The position numbers were made by a program, and so were the translations under genes. From the NCBI GenBank assembly GCA_002342025.1, contig DDPD01000039.1:1-30465 (forward strand): a DNA stretch of 30,465 nt. The letters run 5' to 3'. Shown here piece after piece: positions 22,884 to 29,750 of this stretch (position 1 is its first letter; each line of letters starts with the position of its first letter). Under the pieces are notes generated by a model. It was not told where the DNA came from, ran no database searches, and saw only the letters and a program-made list of their open reading frames with translations. The stretch is from Moraxellaceae bacterium UBA2477. GTDB taxonomy: Bacteria; Pseudomonadota; Gammaproteobacteria; Pseudomonadales; Moraxellaceae.

Positions 22884-23742
22884 ATTTCAACACGCGGGCA
22901 GACTTAATCAGATGCCCGCGTAGCTGCAACACCTCGAGCTGATAGTCGCTGATTCGTAAGCCAACGGGCGCCTCTGGAATGGTCTCTAGCTGTTCAAGCA
23001 AAAGACCGTTCAGGGTGCGTGGACCCTCCGTCGGTAAGTTCCAGCCCAGGGTACGGTTGATCGTGCGCAGGCTGGCCGTGCCGTCGATGAGGCAGCTGCC
23101 ATCTTTCTGCGGAGTGATGTCGGGGTGTTTGTCGGCCGCGCGCGTGGTGAACTCGCCCACCAGCTCTTCCAGAATTGACTCTAGGGTAATGATGCCCTGG
23201 ACGTCGCCGTACTCATCCACCACTAAACCCAATCGCCGCTTCAGTTTCTGAAACTCCAGCAACTGTGCGGGTAATGGCGTGCGTTCGGGCAGAAAATAGG
23301 GCGCTCGGCAGTACTGCAAAATATCTGCTTTATTAAACCCGCTGCGACCGAGAAAGCGCGTTGCGTTGCGTACGTGCAATATGCCCGCCGTGTGGTTTAA
23401 ATCACCGCGATACACCGGCAGACGGGTGTGCTGGGTGGTGCGCAGGGTTTGCAGAATGGTGTCGAGGTCGTCCTCTAAATCAATGCCGGATACGGCTTGG
23501 CGTGGAATCATGATGTCGTTGACAGTGCAGCGATCCAACTCTAATAAGCCCAGTAATAAGCGCCGGTGCAAGTCGGGCAGCAGCAACTGGCCGATGAGTC
23601 GAACGACCCAGAGACGAATCGCAGGGCGACGATTCAGGCGACCTGCAATGCGCGAGGCTAAATGCGATAGCCATCGTGGGTTGCGCTTAAGTAGCCAAAG
23701 CAGCAGGGCAAGCGCCGTTAATAAAACGATCAACATGGACAT
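22873..23742 (-). CDS. CorB-like CBS-domain protein lacking the DUF21 membrane domain
   Basis: This is a homologue of the HlyC/CorC (CNNM-type) magnesium and cobalt efflux family. Two CBS domains cover about residues 65-195 (TVNDIMIPRQAVSGIDLEDD, TRLPVYRGDLNHTAGILHVR, VVDEYGDVQGIITLESILEE), and a CorC_HlyC domain lies at the C-terminus (about 210-285). CorB proteins are about 410-430 residues with an N-terminal four-helix DUF21 domain. Here only 289 residues exist, with one hydrophobic segment at about 3-18. Position next to ypjD and ffh supports the corB identity rather than CorC. Without the membrane domain, ion transport by itself is unlikely. It may act as a regulator or partner, or be decaying. 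The ATG at 23742 has a weak ribosome site. Confidence 0.85.
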   Translation of the reverse strand: MSMLIVLLTALALLLWLLKRNPRWLSHLASRIAGRLNRRPAIRLWVVRLIGQLLLPDLHRRLLLGLLELDRCTVNDIMIPRQAVSGIDLEDDLDTILQTLRTTQHTRLPVYRGDLNHTAGILHVRNATRFLGRSGFNKADILQYCRAPYFLPERTPLPAQLLEFQKLKRRLGLVVDEYGDVQGIITLESILEELVGEFTTRAADKHPDITPQKDGSCLIDGTASLRTINRTLGWNLPTEGPRTLNGLLLEQLETIPEAPVGLRISDYQLEVLQLRGHLIKSARVLKFRP

Positions 23743-23745
23743 GAC

Positions 23746-23773
23746 TTAAGAGGCACTGGTTAAGGGGCACTGG
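23746..23773. repeat. Tandem 14-bp direct repeat at the corB/ypjD junction
   Basis: On the forward strand TTAAGAGGCACTGG (23746-23759) is followed immediately by TTAAGGGGCACTGG (23760-23773), differing in one base. The second copy contains the ypjD stop and last codons; the first fills most of the 17-bp gap before corB. It looks like a tandem duplication made by slippage or by a rearrangement at this site. Confidence 0.75.
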
Positions 23774-24572
23774 GGTTTAACAAGAGTTCGATAACCGCTT
23801 GCGAACCGACAAAGCCAATCAATAAAAGAGCAAAGCCCGCCAACGTAAACTTCACGGCGGTGCGGCCGCGCCAGCCTCGCCAAAAACGGCCAGCCAGTAA
23901 GCCCGCAAAGACAGCCCACGCCATCAGCGACAGGACAGTTTTGTGAGCTACATGCTGGGCAAAGAGATTGTTTAACTCAAAAAATCCGGTACCGATGGCG
24001 AGTGTTAACAGCACCATGCCAATACCGATGAGCTCAAACAGCATGTTTTCCATGGTCTGTAAGGACGGCAAAGCCATCAAAATGCCGCGACGGTGACGCC
24101 GCAGTGCCCGGTCTTGAGCGAACACCAAAAGCGCCTGAAGCGCGGCAATGCTAAGCACGCTATAGGCCAGCAACGAGAGCAAAATATGCCCCTGCATCAT
24201 GGCGGTGAATGCCGTGCTATGCGCATTCGGTTCATGGCCTAGGACCCCTAGACCCAACTCGATGGCGGCTAACGGCATAGCAATAAGGAAGATACCTTGC
24301 ACTGGTCGGTAGACATTCACGAGTAAAGCCAGCAGGGCGAGCAACCAGCCATGAAGTACGGCGATGGTGGCGAGGCCAAAAAACAGCCCGCCCGGTTGAA
24401 TCAGCACTTCGTGCATGACGATGCCATGCAGCAGTAATGCTGTGCTGAGCAGGCCAATTAGCGGTCCGCGTTCAGGGCTTTGTTGGCGAGCAATAGCGCG
24501 TGCAACATAGGCACTGGCGCTGAGATAAAGCAGCGTGGCAATTAAGGCAAGGCTGGCGGGTAACACATCCAT
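23760..24572 (-). CDS. ypjD: CcsA-like cytochrome c assembly family protein YpjD
   Basis: This is an inner-membrane protein of the CcsA/ResC-like family, 270 residues with about eight hydrophobic helices. Family marks are LLLHGIVMHEVL early on, HILLSLLAYSVLSIAALQAL in the middle, with a conserved His, and NNLFAQHVAHKTVLSLMAW near the end, with paired His residues that bind haem in CcsA. The E. coli YpjD role is not settled, so haem handling is inference. ATG at 24572 (MDVLPASLALIATLLY) fits the family start; an ATG at 24641 would add 23 basic residues and overlap the ffh promoter region. It is divergent from ffh, as in E. coli, and 17 bp upstream of the corB-like gene. Confidence 0.9.
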   Translation of the reverse strand: MDVLPASLALIATLLYLSASAYVARAIARQQSPERGPLIGLLSTALLLHGIVMHEVLIQPGGLFFGLATIAVLHGWLLALLALLVNVYRPVQGIFLIAMPLAAIELGLGVLGHEPNAHSTAFTAMMQGHILLSLLAYSVLSIAALQALLVFAQDRALRRHRRGILMALPSLQTMENMLFELIGIGMVLLTLAIGTGFFELNNLFAQHVAHKTVLSLMAWAVFAGLLAGRFWRGWRGRTAVKFTLAGFALLLIGFVGSQAVIELLLNPSAP

Positions 24573-24651
24573 GACAGCAGGTCGTCGGGTGATCTGAAGA
24601 AACAACAGTTTGGCACAAGCGCGCGGCCGTGCGCTAGGCAACGAGCCTGTC

Positions 24652-24657
24652 TATAAT
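24652..24657 (+). promoter_or_regulatory. Likely ffh -10 box
   Basis: TATAAT lies 48 bases before the ffh ATG and matches the sigma-70 consensus exactly. A -35 hexamer at the normal distance is weak (GTGCGC). A TTGGCA lies 36 bases upstream, too far to pair. Confidence 0.5.
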
Positions 24658-24705
24658 CAACCACATGTTGCCGGCCGGTCCGGCGTTGGTGGAACTTCTA
24701 ATCTC

Positions 24706-26208
24706 ATGTTCGATAATTTAACCGAGCGCCTCAGTAGCAGTCTGCGTGCCATTAGCGGCAGCGCTCGACTCAACGAAGACAACATTAAAGATACCTTGCG
24801 CGAAGTGCGCATGGCTTTGCTGGAAGCAGATGTTGCGCTGCCCGTCGTAAAAGATTTTATTGAGCGCATTAAGGTATCGGCACTGGGTCAGGAAGTTTTG
24901 ACGCAGCTGCAGCCCGGCCAGGCCTTTGTCAAAATTGTTCATGAAGAGCTGGTGCGCACGCTGGGTGAGGCGAATGAAGGCCTGAATCTGTCCACGTTGC
25001 CACCGGCGGTCATTCTGATGGCCGGTTTGCAGGGTGCGGGTAAAACCACCACGGTAGGCAAGCTCGCTCGATACTTAAAGCAGCAAAAGAAGTCGGTGTT
25101 GGTGGCATCCGCCGACATCTATCGTCCGGCTGCTATTAAGCAGCTGGAAACCTTGGCCAACGACATCGGCGTGGGCTTCTTCCCTTCCGATTTGAGTCAG
25201 GACCCGGTGGCGATTGCCCGTGCAGCGATAGCCGAGGGCAAGCTCAAGTTTGCCGATGTGGTGATTATCGATACCGCTGGCCGTCTCGCCATCGACGAAG
25301 AAATGATGGCTGAGATTCAGCGCCTGCACGCGGCTATCAACCCGATTGAAACGCTGTTCGTGGTTGATGCCATGACCGGCCAAGATGCCGCCAATACTGC
25401 AAAAGCCTTCAATGATGCGTTGCCGCTGACCGGTGTGGTGCTTGCCAAAGCCGACGGTGATGCCCGTGGCGGTGCGGCGCTGTCGGTGCGAGCCATTACC
25501 GGCAAGCCCATCAAGTTCATCGGTGTCGGCGAAAAGACGGACGCGCTGGAGCTGTTCCATCCGGATCGTATCGCTCAGCGTATTCTTGGCATGGGCGACG
25601 TGCTGTCGCTGGTTGAGGAAGTCGAGCGCAAGATCGACAAAGACAAGGCCGAGAAACTGGCCAAGAAGTTGCAAAAGGGCAAGGGCTTCGACCTGCAAGA
25701 CATGCTCGAACAGTTTCAGCAAATGCGTAATCTCGGCGGCATGGCGGGTCTCATGGATAAGCTGCCGGGCATGAATGCGGCGGCCGTCCAGCAGGCAATG
25801 GCTGGCGGCGCTCCGGAAAAGCAAATGAAGCGCATGGAGGCCATCATTCAATCCATGACGCCAGCAGAGCGCAGCAAGCCAGAGCTGATTAATGGCTCGC
25901 GTAAGCGCCGAATTGCAAATGGCTCGGGCACGCAAATTCAGGACGTGAATCGCGTGCTTAAGCAGCATGAACAAATGGCGAAGATGATGAAAAAATTCGC
26001 CAACCCCAGCGGCATGATGAAAATGATGAAGGGTCTGGCGGGTAAGTTGCCGCCTGGCATGATGGATGGCATGCCCGGCATGGGTGCCCCCGGCGGTGGA
26101 GTCGGTGGCGGCATGGGGGGGGCAAAAGGTGGATTGCCCGGTTTGGGCGGCCCGGGCTTTCCCGGCGGTCTGGGAGGCATGTTGCCGCCCGGCTTCAAGA
26201 AGCGCTAA
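24706..26208 (+). CDS. ffh: Signal recognition particle protein Ffh
   Basis: Ffh binds 4.5S RNA and signal sequences of nascent inner-membrane proteins and delivers ribosomes to FtsY. The ATG at 24706 (MFDNLTERLSSSLRAISG) is the standard N-terminus; an ATG at 24610 would lie ahead of the promoter. The NG domain has GLQGAGKTTTVGKLARYL (P loop), SADIYRPAAIKQLE, DTAGRLAIDEEMM and AKADGDARGGAALS. The M domain follows from about residue 325, with SRKRRIANGSGTQIQDVNR for RNA binding and Met-rich helices. The 500-residue length exceeds the usual 450 because of a Gly/Met/Pro-rich tail of roughly 45 residues, which contains a run of 8 G at 26115-26122. The next gene starts 3 bp after the stop. Confidence 0.97.
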   Translation: MFDNLTERLSSSLRAISGSARLNEDNIKDTLREVRMALLEADVALPVVKDFIERIKVSALGQEVLTQLQPGQAFVKIVHEELVRTLGEANEGLNLSTLPPAVILMAGLQGAGKTTTVGKLARYLKQQKKSVLVASADIYRPAAIKQLETLANDIGVGFFPSDLSQDPVAIARAAIAEGKLKFADVVIIDTAGRLAIDEEMMAEIQRLHAAINPIETLFVVDAMTGQDAANTAKAFNDALPLTGVVLAKADGDARGGAALSVRAITGKPIKFIGVGEKTDALELFHPDRIAQRILGMGDVLSLVEEVERKIDKDKAEKLAKKLQKGKGFDLQDMLEQFQQMRNLGGMAGLMDKLPGMNAAAVQQAMAGGAPEKQMKRMEAIIQSMTPAERSKPELINGSRKRRIANGSGTQIQDVNRVLKQHEQMAKMMKKFANPSGMMKMMKGLAGKLPPGMMDGMPGMGAPGGGVGGGMGGAKGGLPGLGGPGFPGGLGGMLPPGFKKR

Positions 26209-26211
26209 TAC

Positions 26212-27534
26212 ATGACAATAAATACCGTAAAACAAAGCTTGTCGGGCTGGGGCCGATACCCTCAGGTGGCTGCGCAAGTGGCCCGGCCAGATCGTTACGT
26301 CGAGCTGGTTGGTTTAGCCCAGCAGGCGGCAATTGCGCGAGGTCATGGGCTAGCCTATGGCGATGCTGCGATCAGCGCCTCCGGCACGACGGTGCTCATG
26401 ACACGTCTGAATCGATTCCTTGCCTTTGATGCCGAGAGCGGCTTGCTGACCGCCGAGGCCGGTGTGAGCTTGGATGAAATTTTACAGGTGGTCATGGCGC
26501 AGGGCTGGTTTTTGCCGGTCACTCCTGGCACGCGCTACGTCACCCTAGGCGGTGCGGTCGCGGCGGATGTGCATGGCAAGAATCATCATCATGTGGGTAG
26601 CTTCAGCGCCTTTGTTCGAGAAATCGAACTGTTTACGCCGCAGGGCGTTTTACGCTGTTCTGCCGATCTTTATCCGTCCGTGTTTTGGGCCACGGTGGGT
26701 GGCATGGGCATGACGGGCATTATTGGCGAGGTGACTTTGCAACTGAAGCGCATTCCCTCAGCCGAGATGCAAGTACAGCATCGCCCGGCGGCGAACTTGG
26801 CGGAAGCCTTTGCGCTGATGGAGTCGGCAGAGCTGGACGACGAGTACACGGTGGCTTGGATTGATTGCCTGGCATCCGGTAAAAACCTCGGCCGATCGGT
26901 GTTCATGCGTGGCCATCATGCCGAAGGCGCACTGTCGAGTGGCCCAAAAGCAGCCAAGCTGAAGATGCCTTTTGACCTGCCGGGCTTCGCCCTGAATCGC
27001 TATACAGTAAGAGCCTTTAACGCCGGCTATTACCGTTGGGAGGGCCGCAAGCAACAGGCATTCCGCTGTGATTTGGCGCCGTTCTTCTACCCATTGGACG
27101 GTATCCAGCAGTGGAATCGTCTGTACGGTAAAAAGGGCTTCGTCCAGTACCAATTTGTATTGCCACCGGAAACAGCGGCCAAGGGCCTAGAGGCTGTGCT
27201 GACGCGTCTGAGCTTATCGGGTAATGCCAGCTTCCTCGCGGTGCTTAAGCGTTTTGGCGCGGCCGGCTCAGGTCTGCTCTCTTTCCCCATGCCCGGTTAC
27301 ACCCTCGCGTTAGATCTGCCCCTGCGACACGACACCTTGGCATTGCTCGACACACTAGACGCTGTGGTGCTGGATCATGGTGGTCGAGTCTATTTGGCTA
27401 AAGATGCACGACTGGCGGCCTCTTCACTGCCTCGTATGTATCCGCAACTCGATGCGTGGCGCGAATTGCGCAGCCAGCTCGATCCAGAAGGTTTGTTTGT
27501 GTCGGCACTGGGCCGTCGTTTGGAGATGTGCTGA
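26212..27534 (+). CDS. DprE1-like FAD-dependent oxidase (polyprenylphosphoryl-ribose oxidase)
   Basis: DprE1 oxidises the 2'-OH of decaprenylphosphoryl-beta-D-ribose, the first half of epimerisation to the arabinose form. The 440-residue protein has a PP-loop FAD_binding_4 domain (VTPGTRYVTLGGAVAADVHG, then KNHHH; His121 matches the mycobacterial FAD-linked His132) and an ALO-type C-terminal half (YVLAKDAR-like VYLAKDARLAASSLPRMYPQ with Lys397, matching Lys418). In the segment SFPMPGYTLALDLPL the Cys387 attacked by benzothiazinones in Mycobacterium is Ala366. It starts 3 bp after ffh, and its TGA overlaps the DprE2-like ATG by one base. The family assignment is strong; the substrate's prenyl length is inferred. 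Confidence 0.86.
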   Translation: MTINTVKQSLSGWGRYPQVAAQVARPDRYVELVGLAQQAAIARGHGLAYGDAAISASGTTVLMTRLNRFLAFDAESGLLTAEAGVSLDEILQVVMAQGWFLPVTPGTRYVTLGGAVAADVHGKNHHHVGSFSAFVREIELFTPQGVLRCSADLYPSVFWATVGGMGMTGIIGEVTLQLKRIPSAEMQVQHRPAANLAEAFALMESAELDDEYTVAWIDCLASGKNLGRSVFMRGHHAEGALSSGPKAAKLKMPFDLPGFALNRYTVRAFNAGYYRWEGRKQQAFRCDLAPFFYPLDGIQQWNRLYGKKGFVQYQFVLPPETAAKGLEAVLTRLSLSGNASFLAVLKRFGAAGSGLLSFPMPGYTLALDLPLRHDTLALLDTLDAVVLDHGGRVYLAKDARLAASSLPRMYPQLDAWRELRSQLDPEGLFVSALGRRLEMC

Positions 27535-28268
27535 TGACCCAGATTCTGATTGTCGGTGCGACCTCCGCGATGGCGCGTGGCTGTGCCTATGCATGGGCAG
27601 CACAAGGGCAGCGGGTGCTCTTGGCTGGGCGTGATGATGCTGAGCTCGCACGTCTGGCTCAGGATATCCGCGTGCGCTTTAACACCGCCGCGCAAGTGGT
27701 GGCCTTAGACCTAGATGAGACGACGCCGCGTGAAAGTTGGCTGGCCGAGCTACAAGAAACCTATGGTCAAATTGATGGCCTACTGTGCGCTGCGGGATGG
27801 ATGCCCGATAACGAAACCATGCGCCATGGCGCGCCTGCCTTGCAGGTGATTCAGCGTAATTTCACCGGCCCCGTAGCCTTAATTAATGCCTTCGCTGATG
27901 TCTGCGAGCAACGCAAACACGGTTTTATTGTGGGCATCAGCTCCGTTGCTGGCGATCGTGGTCGTCAAAGCAACTATCTGTATGGCGCCGCCAAAGGGGG
28001 GTTCGCGATTTATCTGGCGGGCTTGCGTAATCGCTTATTTGCCTCTGGTGTTAGCGTGCTCACGGTGAAGCCTGGCTTCGTTGATACCCGCATGACTTTT
28101 GGCTTGCCGGGTCTTTTTCTCGTGGCGGACCCGTTTTGGGTCGGTCAGCAGATTGTTGCCGCTAGCGATAAGGGGCGGGATGAGGTCTATATCCCGGGGT
28201 TCTGGCGTTTGATTTTACTGATTATTCGCCACGTGCCTGAGGTGATCTTTAAGAGACTCAAGTTATGA
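27534..28268 (+). CDS. DprE2-like short-chain reductase
   Basis: DprE2 reduces the 2-keto intermediate made by DprE1, giving decaprenylphosphoryl-D-arabinose. This 244-residue SDR has the cofactor loop IVGATSAMARGCAYAWA, a LLCAAGWMPDNE strand, Ser136/Ser137 in VGISSVAG, and catalytic Tyr150 and Lys154 in NYLYGAAKGG. Its C-terminus, RLILLIIRHVPEVIFKRLKL, matches the hydrophobic end of mycobacterial DprE2 (a membrane-associated tail). The start at 27534 is one base inside the upstream stop. The pairing with a DprE1-like gene is the classical arrangement. It ends in a 4-base ATGA overlap with the HAD gene. Confidence 0.86.
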   Translation: MTQILIVGATSAMARGCAYAWAAQGQRVLLAGRDDAELARLAQDIRVRFNTAAQVVALDLDETTPRESWLAELQETYGQIDGLLCAAGWMPDNETMRHGAPALQVIQRNFTGPVALINAFADVCEQRKHGFIVGISSVAGDRGRQSNYLYGAAKGGFAIYLAGLRNRLFASGVSVLTVKPGFVDTRMTFGLPGLFLVADPFWVGQQIVAASDKGRDEVYIPGFWRLILLIIRHVPEVIFKRLKL

Positions 28269-28873
28269 CGGTGTTGGTCAAGAATCCGGTTGTGGCAGCG
28301 TTTGATTTTGATGGCACCCTCACGTACGGCGAGTCGTTTTTTCGATTTCTTGCGTTTGTCACACCGTGGCCAAAATTTGTCTGGGCGTTCCTGAAGTGCC
28401 TGCCCACGTTGCTCTGCTATGTGTTGCGTTTGCAAGACAATGAGTCCGCCAAAATTCGCGTACTACAGGTCTATCTCCGAGGTCGACGTGTAAATGAGGT
28501 GGAGGCCTTGGCCGAGCGCTTTGCTCGGGAAAAAATCCCAGCGACTTTGCGGCCCCAAGGTATTGCCAAATTGCATGGCCATTTAAAGCAAGGGCATTGC
28601 TGTGTATTGGTGAGCGCGACACTAGGGCTGTATTTAAGGCCCTGGGCGCGAGATGCAGGGTTTGAGACGGTTTTAGCCACTGAGTTGGCTGTGGATGCAT
28701 TGGGGCGCTATACCGGCCAGTTGGCGACGCCCAACTGCTACGGGCCAGAAAAGGCACGCCGACTTCTGACGCACTTTAATCAGCCACGCATTATTGCCGC
28801 CTATGGCGATAGCTCGGGCGATACCGACATGCTGGCACTGGCCGAGCAACCCCACTTTAAGCCGTGGCGCTAA
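28265..28873 (+). CDS. HAD-family phosphatase, candidate polyprenylphospho-phosphoribose phosphatase
   Basis: This 202-residue HAD-IB-type hydrolase has all four HAD motifs: DFDGT with Asp14 and Asp16, LVSAT (motif II), Lys in YGPEKARRL, and AYGDSSGDTDMLALAEQP (motif IV). A short helical cap lies between (about 35-95). Its neighbours suggest that it removes the 5-phosphate of polyprenylphosphoryl-phosphoribose before DprE1 acts. In mycobacteria that step is assigned to a PAP2-type membrane protein, so this would be a different solution. Related HAD-IB enzymes act on phosphoserine and other small phosphates, so substrate evidence is contextual only. It overlaps the SDR gene by ATGA; the UbiA-type gene follows after 22 bp. 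Confidence 0.78.
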   Translation: MTVLVKNPVVAAFDFDGTLTYGESFFRFLAFVTPWPKFVWAFLKCLPTLLCYVLRLQDNESAKIRVLQVYLRGRRVNEVEALAERFAREKIPATLRPQGIAKLHGHLKQGHCCVLVSATLGLYLRPWARDAGFETVLATELAVDALGRYTGQLATPNCYGPEKARRLLTHFNQPRIIAAYGDSSGDTDMLALAEQPHFKPWR

Positions 28874-28895
28874 GTTTTATATCAGGATGATGACT

Positions 28896-29750
28896 ATGTT
28901 GAAGCTCATGCGCCCGCATCAGTGGGTCAAAAATGGCTTCCTGTTCATGGGTTTGATCTTTGGCCATGGCTGGAGCGAGCCCTCGTTGGTGCAGGCGGTT
29001 TTGTTGGCATTCGCCGCTTTCTGCTTGGCGTCCAGCACCGTCTACGTGCTCAATGATTTACATGATGTTGCTGAGGATAGACTGCATCCCACAAAGCGCT
29101 TTCGTCCGATTGCCTCAGGTGCGGTGAGCGAGCAGCAGGCGCGATTGTTGGGTGTGGTGCTGGCGGCAGCTTCATTGCTGTTGGCGTGGACAGCGAATCC
29201 GCCTGTAGCGGGCTATGTCCTGGCGTATCTGTTGCTGAACGTGGCGTATACCCTGCGCTGGAAGCAGATTGTCTTGCTCGATATTTTCTGTATTTCGGCA
29301 GGCTTTATGCTGCGTATTCTCGCCGGAACCGATGGGGTAGATATTCCCCCTTCAAATTGGCTGCTGTTCTGTGGTCTCTGGGCAACCCTCTTTCTGGGCT
29401 TTATTAAGCGCCGAGCCGAATTATTGGAAATGCGCGGACACGGCGCTGACCATCGTAAAGTCTTGGGGGACTACAGCGCTGAGCTACTCGATAAGCTAAT
29501 TGGCATTACCTGTACGGGCATGATTCTCAGCTACAGCCTCTACACCATGGATGTGGACGTGCGTCGAATTCACGATACCGATGATTTGTTGTTTACGGTG
29601 CCGTTTGTGATTTACGCCTGCTTCCGGTATCTCTTTCTGCTGCATCAAGAGACCGGGGGTGGCGATCCTTCGCGTGACCTCTTGAATGATCGCCACATTC
29701 TCGTTGCCGGCGGCCTATGGTTTTTAGTCACGCTGTACATGGTGGCCTAA
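28896..29750 (+). CDS. UbiA-family prenyltransferase, DPPR synthase-like
   Basis: Enzymes of this type transfer 5-phosphoribose from PRPP to decaprenyl phosphate in the membrane. The 284-residue protein begins LMRPHQWVKNGFLFMGLIFG and has the first Asp motif NDLHDVAEDRLHPTKRFRPI (Asn53, Asp54, Asp57), then the second conserved segment LLDIFCISAGFMLRILAGTD, both as in the phosphoribosyl branch rather than the quinone or haem O branch. About eight hydrophobic helices are visible. ATG at 28896 is taken because AGGA lies 8 bases ahead; 28887 and 28890 are too close. It supplies the first committed substrate of the cluster. Its TAA overlaps the next ATG by one base. Confidence 0.87.
   Translation: MLKLMRPHQWVKNGFLFMGLIFGHGWSEPSLVQAVLLAFAAFCLASSTVYVLNDLHDVAEDRLHPTKRFRPIASGAVSEQQARLLGVVLAAASLLLAWTANPPVAGYVLAYLLLNVAYTLRWKQIVLLDIFCISAGFMLRILAGTDGVDIPPSNWLLFCGLWATLFLGFIKRRAELLEMRGHGADHRKVLGDYSAELLDKLIGITCTGMILSYSLYTMDVDVRRIHDTDDLLFTVPFVIYACFRYLFLLHQETGGGDPSRDLLNDRHILVAGGLWFLVTLYMVA

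Noticed and set aside
24610..24640. TGGCAC motif upstream of ffh as a sigma-54 promoter
   Set aside because: The required TTGC at the -12 position is absent (CGCG instead), and a sigma-70 TATAAT is present downstream.
25075..26277. Reverse-strand open frame of 400 codons across ffh
   Set aside because: It is antisense to the conserved ffh coding sequence, with His/Leu-rich, non-protein-like composition and no start signal.
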